The notes beneath the pieces are model-generated. The model was not told the origin of the DNA and made no database searches. It saw nothing but the letters and a program-made list of their open reading frames with translations. Below, piece after piece: positions 25,797 to 36,256 of a DNA stretch of 57,393 nucleotides. The DNA lies in the NCBI RefSeq assembly GCF_035998295.1, contig NZ_DASYHS010000148.1, positions 1 to 57,393 on the forward strand, in the 5' to 3' direction. The position numbers were made by a program, and so were the translations under genes. Each line of letters begins with the position of its first letter. Positions within the stretch are counted from its first letter, which is position 1. The stretch comes from DASYHS01 sp035998295 (GTDB taxonomy: Bacteria; Pseudomonadota; Alphaproteobacteria; Azospirillales; Azospirillaceae).

Positions 25797-26263
25797 TACC
25801 GGCTGCTGGTGAAGACGTCTCCGTCACGGATGTCGGACGAGGGCAGGCCGCCAGTGGAAGAAGGTTTCGGACCCGAACGGGTTTGAGGGGGGCGGTGAGG
25901 TTGTGGTATCGCTTGACGGTGGCAATCTTAAGTTCGTCGAGCGCGTCGAAATGGCCGTTAGTTAGTGATGATCCGGTTCGTTAAGGGCCCTGGGCTCCGG
26001 CCCGGGCTCGGAGCACCGCCCGTCGGAGACATGTATCGGGACTACGCGGCCACGATCAACCAAAGGTACTGAGAGGTAGTCGAAAGCGGAGAGATGATGC
26101 TCAACCCGATCGCCCGCCACGGGTTCCTACCGTTACCCCTCTTCGTAGAGGCTGATCGGCTGGATTCACGGCGCTCGGCGGGCGGTGCTGTCCGCAGCGG
26201 ACTGCAGACCCTGAGCGAGCGTGGACACTTCATCCTTTGGTGGTGCTGTGCTATAGCTCACGC
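25797..26263. other. AT-richer gap, possible decayed mobile-element remnant
   Basis: This 467-bp gap has lower GC than both flanks and no intact gene. Reading the reverse strand over about 25835-25975 gives a peptide (GHFDALDELKIATVKRYHN) vaguely like the C-terminal tail of an integrase-core transposase, interrupted by stops. The forward strand near 26035-26185 also has protein-like codons broken by TGA. No terminal inverted repeats or target duplications were recognised, so the remnant call is tentative. Confidence 0.25.
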
Positions 26264-26902
26264 ATGGATGCCACGCTCTACCGATCGTACAGAGAAACCC
26301 ATCGTGTGTATGCTGACACGCGAGCGATTGCGCATTTTAGTACCTGTTTTCGATTCGAAAAGACGTTTCCCCGGATGATGTTGAGCAACATCACCCCGGC
26401 AGCCATGGATGCGTATCGGCAGCAATGGCAGACGGATTTGCGCCACGATGCTTCTCGTCACTGGGATTGGGAGCAGATTGTCGCAGACCGGAATGCTGAT
26501 CCCAAACAGTTCCAATTAGCCCTTTGGAACCAACGAGTTGGGCAACCTGTTGCCACCAAAGACCTGCACGGCCTCGTGATCGGCCGTACGTCTAGCGCTG
26601 GATATGCGGTGCGGATTGAGTATATTGAGGGGTATCCTGCGGTTGGGAACCCCTTCCAGGGTCACGTTTTCCCGATCGCAGAGATGGCACTCACTTACTA
26701 CGGGTTTCTGATCAATGCGGCTTGCATGAAGATCGTTAACCCACTACCGGGAGCGGTGCGCTACTATCGATCACGTGACTTCGTGCCTGTAGATGATCGA
26801 TCTGACACGTCGGATCTCGTGAAGATGCTTGGAGAGGATCATGACGAATTTGGCGCGGAAAATACCGCCACGGCTTACATCTCACCTTCGCGGGTGCGAT
26901 GA
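26264..26902 (+). CDS. Orphan protein with a GNAT-like C-terminal half
   Basis: The protein has 212 residues from ATG 26264 (MDATLYRSYRETHRVYADTR); an upstream GTG at 26237 is in frame. The residues LHGLVIGRTSSAGYAVRIEY, then FPIAEMALTYYGFLINAACM and VNPLPGAVRYYRSRDFVPV follow the GNAT pattern of a beta-strand pair, an acetyl-CoA-binding helix and a terminal Y-Y-x-x-x-x-F. Codon use is far less GC-biased than the flanks (frequent AT-ending codons), indicating acquired DNA. Catalytic details and substrate cannot be assigned. It overlaps a small downstream ORF and the pair ends in a strong terminator. Confidence 0.55.
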   Translation: MDATLYRSYRETHRVYADTRAIAHFSTCFRFEKTFPRMMLSNITPAAMDAYRQQWQTDLRHDASRHWDWEQIVADRNADPKQFQLALWNQRVGQPVATKDLHGLVIGRTSSAGYAVRIEYIEGYPAVGNPFQGHVFPIAEMALTYYGFLINAACMKIVNPLPGAVRYYRSRDFVPVDDRSDTSDLVKMLGEDHDEFGAENTATAYISPSRVR

Positions 26903-27041
26903 GGTCGATGCTCGGCTGTGCCCGCCAGCCAACGAAAAGCAGATGCTGGAGCGATTGGGACGTGCTGCGCGCTTCATGGCACGCAATCCAATTCCTTTGG
27001 ATCCATCCTACGAAGATCCGGACGTGAGTGGTAGCAAGTAG
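26841..27041 (+). CDS. Small 66-residue ORF overlapping the GNAT-like gene
   Basis: ATG 26841 is preceded by GGAGAGG at 26831-26837 and reads to TAG at 27041. It shares 62 nt with the preceding gene in another frame. The product is basic at the start (MTNLARKIPPRLTSHLRGCD), has a central helix (NEKQMLERLGRAARFMAR) and an acidic tail. The good ribosome site and the terminator 20 bp after its end support expression. No family is recognised. Confidence 0.5.
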   Translation: MTNLARKIPPRLTSHLRGCDEVDARLCPPANEKQMLERLGRAARFMARNPIPLDPSYEDPDVSGSK

Positions 27042-27061
27042 ATCAATTCGAAACACGTTCA

Positions 27062-27092
27062 AAGGGGCGCCTTGTTAGGCGCCCCTTTTTTT
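27062..27092 (+). terminator. Rho-independent terminator
   Basis: A perfect 10-bp stem AAGGGGCGCC / GGCGCCCCTT with a TTGTTA loop is followed by a T tract to 27092. It ends the AT-richer islet and separates it from the convergent scfR gene. Confidence 0.92.
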
Positions 27093-27135
27093 GTTGGCGT
27101 CTGACTCGCTCGACGACACAGTCGCTACGAACTGG

Positions 27136-28599
27136 CTACGGCGCCGCCGCCTCGATCTCCTCCGGCTCCGGGCGCGAGAACAGGTAGGGCACGAAGCTGC
27201 GGTGGTGCTCGTTGACGGTGAGCTGGCTGCCGATCGGCGGGAACGCGCGCTGCTGGCAGTCCGTGCGCTCGCACACCCGGCACGACACGCCGATCGGCAC
27301 CGCGGCCTCGGCGTTGGTGATGTCGAGCCCGGCGGAATAGACCACCTCCGAGGCGTAGGCCGCCTCGCAGCCCAGCCCGATCGCGAACTGCCGGCTCGGC
27401 CGCAGATAGGCGCCGCCGCGCTTCGTCACCGTGCGCGCGATGCAGATATAGGCGATGCCGTCGGGCATGCGCGCGAGCTGGACCAGGATCTTGCCCGGTT
27501 GCGCGAAGGCCTCGTGGACGTTCCACAGCGGGCACGCGCCGCCGAACCGCGCGAAGTGGAAGCGCGTCGCGCTGTGCCGCTTGGTGATGTTGCCGGCCAT
27601 GTCGACGCGCACGAAGTAGAAGGGCACGCCGCGCGCACCCGGCCGCTGCAGGGTCGAGAGCCGGTGGCACACCTGCTCGAAGCTGACCGCGAACCGGCTC
27701 TGGAGCTGCTCGACGTCGTGGCGCACGGTGCGCGCGCTCGAAGCGAAGGCGCGGTACGGCATTACCAGCGCGCCCGCGAAGTAGTTCGCGAGCCCGACCC
27801 GGCAGATCGAGCGCGCGTCCTCGCTGGTCAGGTTCGCCTCCTCGACCAGGCGCTCGATCGTGTCGCGCTGGCCCAGCAGCGCCAGTTGGTGGGCGAGGTG
27901 GAAGGCCCGCGACGGCGCCGAGAGCTGGGCCGAGAGGTACAGCGTGCCCGTGCCGGGGTCGAAGCTGCGCATCGCCCCGCCGCCGCCCTGGTCCGCGACG
28001 AGGCGCACGCGCACGTCGTGGCGGTCCTTGAGGTGGCGCACGAGGTCGTTCTGCATGTCGCCGAGGCGGAACTCCTCGCGCTCGACCAGCTTCTCGGCCG
28101 CCTCGTCGAGCGGGCCGACATAGTTGTTGCAGTAGTGGAAGTAGTCCCGCACCTCCTCGTACGGGAACTGCGGGCCGGCCAGGGTCGAGCCGCGGTCCTG
28201 GCTCGACAGCGTGTCGGCCAGCGACTGCACCCGCTCGTGCAGCTTCTGGTACGCCTGGTGCAGCGACAGCACGCGGCGCGCCAGCTCCGGCGAGGCCGAG
28301 GTCGCGTTGCGCAGCTCGGCGGCGCCGATCGTCGCCGCGCCGAACAGCGGGTCGCCCAGCGCCTCGCGCAGGTCGGAGACCAGCCGCGCCTCCTCGTCCT
28401 CGACGAAGCTGGTGAGGTCGATCTCGAACAGGGTCGAGATGCGCAGCAGCACGGCCAAAGTCAGCGGCCGCTGGTTGTTCTCGATCTGGTTGAGGTAGCT
28501 GGGCGAGACCTCCAGCGTCTTCGCCAGCGCCGCCTGGGTCAGGCCCTTCTGCTCGCGCAGCCGGCGCAGCTTGTAGCCGAGATAGAGCTTCTTCGCCAT
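27136..28599 (-). CDS. pccR: Short-chain fatty acyl-CoA regulator (ScfR/PccR type)
   Basis: This 487-residue regulator has an N-terminal XRE helix-turn-helix (about residues 8-62: LRRLREQKGLTQAALAKTLE, then SPSYLNQIENNQRPLT), a central IrrE-like degenerate peptidase domain (AFHLAHQLALLGQ, where a His-Glu zinc site would be, is altered) and a C-terminal DUF2083 domain with conserved cysteines (CPLW, CRVCERTDCQQRAFPP). ScfR proteins bind an acyl-CoA and control short-chain fatty acid use; PccR of Rhodobacter sphaeroides governs propionyl-CoA assimilation. Divergence from pccB and palindromic TTTGCAAA-type sites in between match that system. The subgroup name is inferred from context. Confidence 0.85.
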   Translation of the reverse strand: MAKKLYLGYKLRRLREQKGLTQAALAKTLEVSPSYLNQIENNQRPLTLAVLLRISTLFEIDLTSFVEDEEARLVSDLREALGDPLFGAATIGAAELRNATSASPELARRVLSLHQAYQKLHERVQSLADTLSSQDRGSTLAGPQFPYEEVRDYFHYCNNYVGPLDEAAEKLVEREEFRLGDMQNDLVRHLKDRHDVRVRLVADQGGGGAMRSFDPGTGTLYLSAQLSAPSRAFHLAHQLALLGQRDTIERLVEEANLTSEDARSICRVGLANYFAGALVMPYRAFASSARTVRHDVEQLQSRFAVSFEQVCHRLSTLQRPGARGVPFYFVRVDMAGNITKRHSATRFHFARFGGACPLWNVHEAFAQPGKILVQLARMPDGIAYICIARTVTKRGGAYLRPSRQFAIGLGCEAAYASEVVYSAGLDITNAEAAVPIGVSCRVCERTDCQQRAFPPIGSQLTVNEHHRSFVPYLFSRPEPEEIEAAAP

Positions 28600-28636
28600 G
28601 GTGTCGGTTCTGCCGTTTCCTGCCCGCGGGGGGCGG

Positions 28637-28653
28637 TTTGCAAACTTCGCAAA
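28637..28653. promoter_or_regulatory. Candidate ScfR/PccR binding site 1
   Basis: TTTGCAAACTTCGCAAA lies 38 bp upstream of the scfR start codon. It combines the palindrome TTTGCAAA with a second GCAAA half, close to the TTTGCAAA-N4-TTTGCAA type element I recall for PccR. A weaker AACTTCGCAACT follows at 28676-28687. Confidence 0.55.
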
Positions 28654-28728
28654 CCATGGTTACCCTTCGCGACGAACTTCGCAACTCCGCACTTTTGTCG
28701 GGTGTCCGCCGTTGCCACGGTGCGAAGG

Positions 28729-28744
28729 TTGCAAATACATTGCA
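28729..28744. promoter_or_regulatory. Candidate ScfR/PccR binding site 2
   Basis: TTGCAAATACATTGCA lies 65-80 bp upstream of pccB. It fits TTGCAAA-N4-TTGCA, almost the same spacing as the published-type PccR element. A separate dyad ACGGCTA/TAGCCGT (28749-28772) lies nearer the gene and could form an mRNA hairpin. Confidence 0.55.
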
Positions 28745-28808
28745 GCGAACGGCTATCCGAACCGGTAGCCGTCCGTCCACGTTTTCGGCACGGGGAAGAA
28801 AGAACGCG

Positions 28809-30341
28809 ATGCAGGACGTTCTCGCCAGGCTCGAAGAGATGCGCGCCGCCGCCAAGCTCGGCGGCGGCCGGAAAAGGATCGACGCCCAGCACGCCAAGGG
28901 CAAGCTGACGGCGCGCGAGCGGATAGACGTGCTGCTCGACGAAGGCTCCTTCGAGGAGTGGGACATGTTCGTCGAGCACCGCTGCGCCGACTTCGGCATG
29001 GCGGAACAGAAGGTCCCCGGCGACGGCGTCGTGACCGGCCACGGCACGATCAACGGCAGGCTGGTCTTCGTCTTCAGCCAGGACTTCACGGTGTTCGGCG
29101 GCTCGCTGTCCGAGGCGCATGCCGAGAAGATCTGCAAGGTGATGGACCAGGCGATGAAGGTCGGGGCCCCGGTGATCGGGATCAACGACAGCGGCGGTGC
29201 CCGCATCCAGGAGGGCGTGGCCTCGCTCGGCGGCTACGCCGAGGTGTTCCAGCGCAACGTGCTCGCCTCGGGCGTCGTGCCGCAGGTCTCGCTGATCATG
29301 GGGCCGTGCGCCGGCGGCGCGGTCTATTCCCCGGCCATGACGGACTTCATCTTCATGGTGAAGGACAGCTCCTACATGTTCGTCACCGGCCCCGACGTCG
29401 TGAAGACGGTGACCCACGAGGTCGTGACCGCCGAGGAGCTGGGCGGCGCCGTCACCCACACCTCCAAGTCCGGCGTCGCCGACCTCGCCTTCGAGAACGA
29501 CGTCGAGGCGCTGCTCCAGCTTCGCCGCTTCATGGACTTCCTGCCGTCCTCGAACCGCGAGAAGCCGCCGGTGCGCCTGACGGCCGACCCGGTCGACCGG
29601 CCCGAGCCCTCGCTCGACACGCTGGTGCCGGCGAACCCGAACAAGCCCTACGACATGAGGGAGCTGATCCTGAAGGTCGCCGACGACGGCGACTTCTTCG
29701 AGGTCCAGCCCGACTTCGCCCGCAACATCATCGTCGGCTTCGGCCGCATGCAGGGCGCCACCGTGGGCTTCGTCGCCAACCAGCCCATGGTGCTGGCGGG
29801 CTGCCTCGACATCGACAGCGCGGTCAAGGCGGCGCGCTTCGTGCGCTTCTGCGACGCCTTCAACATCCCGATCGTCACCTTCGTCGACGTCCCGGGCTTC
29901 CTGCCCGGCACCGCGCAGGAGTTCAACGGCATCATCCGGCACGGGGCGAAGCTGCTGTTCGCCTATGCCGAGGCCACGGTGCCGAAGGTCACGGTGATCA
30001 CGCGCAAGGCCTATGGCGGCGCCTACGACGTCATGAGCTCCAAGCACCTGCGCGGCGACGTCAACTACGCCTGGCCCTCGGCCGAGATCGCGGTGATGGG
30101 GCCCAAGGGCGCGGTCGAGATCATCTTCCGCCAGGACATCGGCGACCAGGCCAAGATCGAGGCGCGCACGGAGGAGTACCGGCAGAAGTTCGCCAACCCC
30201 TTCGTGGCCGGCGCGCGAGGCTACGTCGACGACGTCATCATGCCGCATGGCACGCGCAAGCGGATCTGCCGCGCGCTCTCGATGCTGAAGAACAAGAAGC
30301 TCGAGAACCCGTGGAAGAAGCACGACAACATCCCGCTGTGA
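28809..30341 (+). CDS. pccB: Propionyl-CoA carboxylase beta subunit
   Basis: The 510-residue carboxyltransferase subunit moves the carboxyl group from biotin to propionyl-CoA, forming methylmalonyl-CoA. It has the standard two-crotonase-fold layout with acyl-CoA and carboxybiotin oxyanion glycines in GAPVIGINDSGGARIQEG, GPCAGGAVYSPAMTDF and, in the second half, VDVPGFLPGTAQEFNGIIRH. KAYGGAYDVMSSKHL and NYAWPSAEIAVMGPKGAVEI are near-invariant in PccB. Length agrees with the family, which supports ATG 28809 over the upstream frame start at 28638. pccA follows after ten bases. Confidence 0.95.
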   Translation: MQDVLARLEEMRAAAKLGGGRKRIDAQHAKGKLTARERIDVLLDEGSFEEWDMFVEHRCADFGMAEQKVPGDGVVTGHGTINGRLVFVFSQDFTVFGGSLSEAHAEKICKVMDQAMKVGAPVIGINDSGGARIQEGVASLGGYAEVFQRNVLASGVVPQVSLIMGPCAGGAVYSPAMTDFIFMVKDSSYMFVTGPDVVKTVTHEVVTAEELGGAVTHTSKSGVADLAFENDVEALLQLRRFMDFLPSSNREKPPVRLTADPVDRPEPSLDTLVPANPNKPYDMRELILKVADDGDFFEVQPDFARNIIVGFGRMQGATVGFVANQPMVLAGCLDIDSAVKAARFVRFCDAFNIPIVTFVDVPGFLPGTAQEFNGIIRHGAKLLFAYAEATVPKVTVITRKAYGGAYDVMSSKHLRGDVNYAWPSAEIAVMGPKGAVEIIFRQDIGDQAKIEARTEEYRQKFANPFVAGARGYVDDVIMPHGTRKRICRALSMLKNKKLENPWKKHDNIPL

Positions 30342-30351
30342 GGCGCGCCCC

Positions 30352-32337
<1,986 letters not shown>

Positions 32338-32368
32338 TGAAGCGACCTCGTCCGCCCACGCCTATTAG

Positions 32369-32397
32369 CCGCCGCGCGCCGTTCGGCGCGCCGGCGG
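32369..32397 (+). terminator. Possible intercistronic hairpin between pccA and the mutase
   Basis: A GC-rich imperfect stem (CCGCCGCGCGCCG against CGGCGCGCCGGCGG, TT loop, one bulge) lies 30 bp after pccA. It lacks a T tract, so it may stabilise or attenuate the pcc message rather than end it. Confidence 0.35.
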
Positions 32398-32465
32398 TGT
32401 TATCCTGACGCCGTCCTGGCGCCAGGCCCGGCCGTACGCCCAGGCATAGCCCACGGGAGATGCTC

Positions 32466-34619
32466 ATGACCGAGTTCGAGAAGAAGACCCTCGCCGACTG
32501 GCAGGCGCTCGCCGCCAAGGACACCGGCGGTGCGGGAGCCGAGACGCTGGTCTGGGAGACGCCCGAGGGTCTCCGGGTCAAGCCGCTCTACACCGCGGCC
32601 GACCTGGAGGGGCTGGAGCTCGAGGGGCTGCCGGGCTTCCCGCCGTTCCTGCGCGGGCCGCGGGCGACGATGTACGCCCAGAGGCCCTGGACGGTCCGGC
32701 AATATGCCGGCTTCTCGACGGCGGAGGAGTCGAACGCCTTCTACAGGGCGAACCTCGCGGCCGGCCAGATGGGCCTGTCGGTGGCCTTCGACCTCGCGAC
32801 CCATCGCGGCTACGACAGCGACCATCCCCGCGTGGTCGGCGACGTCGGCAAGGCCGGCGTGGCGATCGACAGCGTCGAGGACATGAAGACCCTGTTCGAC
32901 GGCATCCCGCTCGACAAGATGTCCGTCTCCATGACCATGAACGGCGCCGTGCTGCCGGTGCTGGCCGGCTACATCGTCGCCGCCGAGGAGCAGGGGGTGG
33001 GGCCGGAGAAGCTGTCCGGGACCATCCAGAACGACATCCTCAAGGAGTTCATGGTCCGCAACACCTACATCTACCCGCCCGACCCCTCGATGCGGATCGT
33101 CGCCGACATCATCGGCTACACGGCCCGCCACATGCCGCGCTTCAACTCGATCTCGATCAGCGGCTACCACATGCAGGAGGCCGGGGCGACGGCGGTCCAG
33201 GAGCTGGCGTTCACGCTGGCCGACGGGCTCGAATACGTCCGGGCCGCGCGCTCCAAGGGGCTGGAGGTCGACCGCTTCGCGCCGCGCCTCAGCTTCTTCT
33301 TCGCCATCGGCATGAACTTCTTCATGGAGATCGCCAAGCTGCGCGCGGCGCGGCTGCTGTGGGCGAAGCTGATGAGGAAGCATTTCGACCCGCAGGACCC
33401 GCGCTCGCTGGCGCTGCGCACCCACTGCCAGACCTCGGGCGTGTCGCTGACCGAGCAGGACCCCTACAACAACGTGATCCGCACCACGATCGAGGCGATG
33501 GCCGCGGTGCTGGGCGGCACGCAGTCGCTGCATACCAACGCCTTCGACGAGGCGCTGGGCCTGCCGACGCCGTTCTCGGCCCGCATCGCGCGCAACACCC
33601 AGCTCGTCATCGCCGAGGAGACCGGCATCCCGAAGGTCGTCGACCCGCTCGGCGGCTCCTACTACGTCGAGAGCCTGACCCACAGCCTCGCCGCCGCCGC
33701 CGAGGCCCTGATCGACGAGGTCGAGGCGCTGGGCGGCATGACCAAGGCGGTCGAGAGCGGCATGCCCAAGCTCAAGATCGAGGAGGCGGCCGCGCGCAAG
33801 CAGGCCCGCATCGACCGCGGCGAGGAGGTGCTGGTCGGCGTCAACAAGTACCGTCCCGAGCGCACGGAGACGGTCGAGGTGCTCGACATCGACAACACCC
33901 GCGTGCGCGAGGGGCAGGTCGCCCGCCTGCAGGCCCTGCGCGCCGGCCGCGACCAGGGCGCGGTCGACGCAGCACTCGCGGCGCTGAAGGAGGCCGCGGC
34001 CAGCGGCGAGGGCAACCTGCTCGACCTCTCGGTCCAGGCGACGCGCGTGCGCGCGACGGTCGGCGAGATCTCGGACGCGCTGGAGGCGGTCTTCGGCCGC
34101 CACAAGGCGGTGATCCGCTCCGTCTCCGGCGTCTACGGCGCCGCCTACCAGGGCGACGACGACTTCCGGCGCATCCAGGGGGAGGTCGAGGCCTTCGCCG
34201 AGGAGGAGGGGCGCCGGCCGCGCATGCTGGTCGTGAAGATGGGCCAGGACGGCCACGACCGCGGCGCCAAGGTGATCGCGACCGCCTTCGCCGACATCGG
34301 CTTCGACGTCGACGTCGGGCCGCTGTTCCAGACCCCGGACGAGGCGGCGCGCCAGGCGGTGGAGAACGACGTCCACGTGATCGGCGTCTCCAGCCAGGCG
34401 GCCGGCCACAAGACGCTGGTCCCGCACCTGATCGAGGAGTTGCGGCGCCAGGGGGCGGGCGACATCCTGGTCGTGTGCGGCGGCGTGATCCCGCCGAAGG
34501 ACTATCCCTTCCTGCGCGAGGCCGGCGTCGCCGCCGTCTACGGCCCCGGCACCAACATCCCGCGCTCGGCCTCCGAGATCCTGCGCATGATCCGCGGCCG
34601 CGGGATGGCGGCGGAGTAG
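32466..34619 (+). CDS. mcm: Methylmalonyl-CoA mutase
   Basis: This 717-residue B12 enzyme converts methylmalonyl-CoA to succinyl-CoA and completes propionyl-CoA assimilation. The N-terminal TIM barrel has the family sequences RPWTVRQYAGFSTAEESNAF and LSVAFDLATHRGYDSD plus the SISGYHMQEAGA segment. The C-terminal cobalamin domain has DGHDRG with the axial histidine at about residue 597, then the GVSSQAAGH and VCGGVIP motifs. It is the single-chain form. ATG 32466 is favoured because GGGAG (32454-32458) lies at good distance; ATG 32460 is two codons earlier. Epimerase and MeaB-type chaperone genes are not in the window. Confidence 0.95.
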   Translation: MTEFEKKTLADWQALAAKDTGGAGAETLVWETPEGLRVKPLYTAADLEGLELEGLPGFPPFLRGPRATMYAQRPWTVRQYAGFSTAEESNAFYRANLAAGQMGLSVAFDLATHRGYDSDHPRVVGDVGKAGVAIDSVEDMKTLFDGIPLDKMSVSMTMNGAVLPVLAGYIVAAEEQGVGPEKLSGTIQNDILKEFMVRNTYIYPPDPSMRIVADIIGYTARHMPRFNSISISGYHMQEAGATAVQELAFTLADGLEYVRAARSKGLEVDRFAPRLSFFFAIGMNFFMEIAKLRAARLLWAKLMRKHFDPQDPRSLALRTHCQTSGVSLTEQDPYNNVIRTTIEAMAAVLGGTQSLHTNAFDEALGLPTPFSARIARNTQLVIAEETGIPKVVDPLGGSYYVESLTHSLAAAAEALIDEVEALGGMTKAVESGMPKLKIEEAAARKQARIDRGEEVLVGVNKYRPERTETVEVLDIDNTRVREGQVARLQALRAGRDQGAVDAALAALKEAAASGEGNLLDLSVQATRVRATVGEISDALEAVFGRHKAVIRSVSGVYGAAYQGDDDFRRIQGEVEAFAEEEGRRPRMLVVKMGQDGHDRGAKVIATAFADIGFDVDVGPLFQTPDEAARQAVENDVHVIGVSSQAAGHKTLVPHLIEELRRQGAGDILVVCGGVIPPKDYPFLREAGVAAVYGPGTNIPRSASEILRMIRGRGMAAE

Positions 34620-34631
34620 GGCGGCGCGAAT

Positions 34632-34692
34632 ATCCCCTCTCCCGTGCAACGGGAGAGGGAGAGGCCCGGCCGAAGGCCGGGAGGGTGAGGGC
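34632..34692. repeat. REP-like double-palindrome, copy 2
   Basis: Two perfect hairpins are present: CCCTCTCCCGT/ACGGGAGAGGG with a GCA loop, and CCCGGCC-gaa-GGCCGGG, then GAGGGTGAGGGC. It is closely related to 223-281 and lies in the gap after the mutase gene, where it may act as an mRNA-end stabiliser. Confidence 0.8.
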
Positions 34693-34804
34693 AGACCGCC
34701 CGTAATCCCTCGTCCTGAAGACAAAACGATCGGTCTGTTCAACTGATTGTTGTCCGCCGTCTACTGGACTACCATTCGATCCTTGTCTTGGAGGAGGATC
34801 CGGG

Positions 34805-36256
34805 ATGTCCCAGACGGCTGGTCCGGAACACGTCGTGGCCCACGGCCTCGGTCTAGAGGCGCTGCTTAGCTATCCCCTGCTGCAGGCCATCAACGAGCGG
34901 CGGACCCGGCGGGTCGCGCGCGGCTGCTCGATCGAGGCCGGCCCGCTGTCGCACCACAGCGCGAACCAGCCCGACCCGCTTTCTCCCCTGGAGGAGGCGA
35001 TCCTGATCTGCAGCACCGGCCTGACCGGCGTCGTGATGCATGACGGGCCCTTGAAGAAGCCGTCGGGCGCGCCCGAGGACCTCGGCTCGATGTTCTGGAA
35101 CGTCCTGGCCCGCTCGGCGCCGAGCGCGGACAATTGCCAGGCGACGTCGCTGTTCATGATCAACGACGAGGGCGTCTGGCTGCTGCGCCGGCCGCGCGGA
35201 AAGGAGGCGGCGGCGCTTGTCGATTCGCTGCCGCGCTCGTGGAGCGACTGGAGCGAGGAGGACTGGCTGCGGGCCGCCGCCGCGGTCAAGGTCCGGGTGC
35301 ACGAGGACCGGCTCGAGTTCCCGCGAGTCTTTCCCTTCTACATCGGCTGGAACAAGCAGTTCTCCAACGTCCCGGGCTCGACGATCTTCCTCCCGGTCGT
35401 CGACTGCACCCGGCAGTACATCAACATCCTGCTGATCGTCCTGTCCGAGCCCGACGGGCAGCGGCCGATCGTGGTCGACGACTGGCAGCGCTTCCGCCCC
35501 CGTAGCTGGGCGGACTGGAAGGCCTGGGTCGCCGGGCATCTGGGCCTCGCCCCCAAGATCCCCTACCAGCCCATCGGCGGGGTGGACCGCGCGACCGGCG
35601 GCTTCGTCAACCCCGACAACGTGGTGCCGCTCGGCGCCGGCTACGCGCTGCGCACCGACTACGAGATCTATTTCCTGCTTCAGAACCTGATGCTGATCGG
35701 GCAGGCGATGGGGATCGGGATTTGGGGGCACGGCTCGATCTGGCCCGCCTACGTGCTCCAGCGGGACACGGCGAAGGGCTGGAAGGGGCTGGGCTTCCGC
35801 CACACCAGCCCGAAGAAGGGGGCGCCCTGGGCCCCGATCCCGGCTTCCCAGCACAACCCCGTCGGCATCGACGGGCTGCTGGAGGGGCTGTGCCCGCCCT
35901 ACGTCGCCAGCATGGACGAGGCGGTCGACCGCGTCATCGAGGAGAAGTACGGCCCGGACGGGATCTTCACCGACCCCACGCTGCTCGCCCGGGCCTACAG
36001 GAACGCCGCCGACGCGGAGACGTACCTGAAGCTGCAGAACCGCCATCCGCCGGAGGCGATCCGCTACGCCAAGGACATCTGCCGCTACATCTACGAGACC
36101 TACGGCCGCTTCCCCGCCCATATCGACGCCTTCTACACCCCGGGCTTCTGGGTGCAGTGCCACCACCTCGAACTCGAATACTACGAGCGCTTCTTCGACC
36201 CCTATCTATGGCGCAACCAGGCCGGCCACGACCGGCGCTGGCATCAGGAGGGCTGA
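34805..36256 (+). CDS. Uncharacterised nitroreductase-like protein
   Basis: A 483-residue protein with a very strong ribosome site GGAGGAGG at 34790-34797. The N-terminal part resembles FMN nitroreductase-like folds: LLQAINERRTRRVARG (Arg-rich FMN phosphate contact), PLEEAILICSTGLTG and RSAPSADNCQATSLFMI, which parallels the S-x-x-N-x-Q-P region. The C-terminal 200 residues are aromatic-rich and unlike known domains (HHLELEYYERFFDPYLWRNQ near the end). No signal peptide is seen. The reaction is unknown. It follows the mutase gene and REP copy and overlaps the convergent GMC gene tail-to-tail by 13 nt. Confidence 0.55.
   Translation: MSQTAGPEHVVAHGLGLEALLSYPLLQAINERRTRRVARGCSIEAGPLSHHSANQPDPLSPLEEAILICSTGLTGVVMHDGPLKKPSGAPEDLGSMFWNVLARSAPSADNCQATSLFMINDEGVWLLRRPRGKEAAALVDSLPRSWSDWSEEDWLRAAAAVKVRVHEDRLEFPRVFPFYIGWNKQFSNVPGSTIFLPVVDCTRQYINILLIVLSEPDGQRPIVVDDWQRFRPRSWADWKAWVAGHLGLAPKIPYQPIGGVDRATGGFVNPDNVVPLGAGYALRTDYEIYFLLQNLMLIGQAMGIGIWGHGSIWPAYVLQRDTAKGWKGLGFRHTSPKKGAPWAPIPASQHNPVGIDGLLEGLCPPYVASMDEAVDRVIEEKYGPDGIFTDPTLLARAYRNAADAETYLKLQNRHPPEAIRYAKDICRYIYETYGRFPAHIDAFYTPGFWVQCHHLELEYYERFFDPYLWRNQAGHDRRWHQEG

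Noticed and set aside
25835..25975. Transposase pseudogene call
   Set aside because: Similarity is only a short impression of an integrase tail without ends or catalytic motifs, so it is kept as a remark in the gap entry.
26094..26378. 94-codon ORF before and across the GNAT-like gene
   Set aside because: It overlaps the better-supported frame from 26264, and its composition after that point is frame-shifted shadow.
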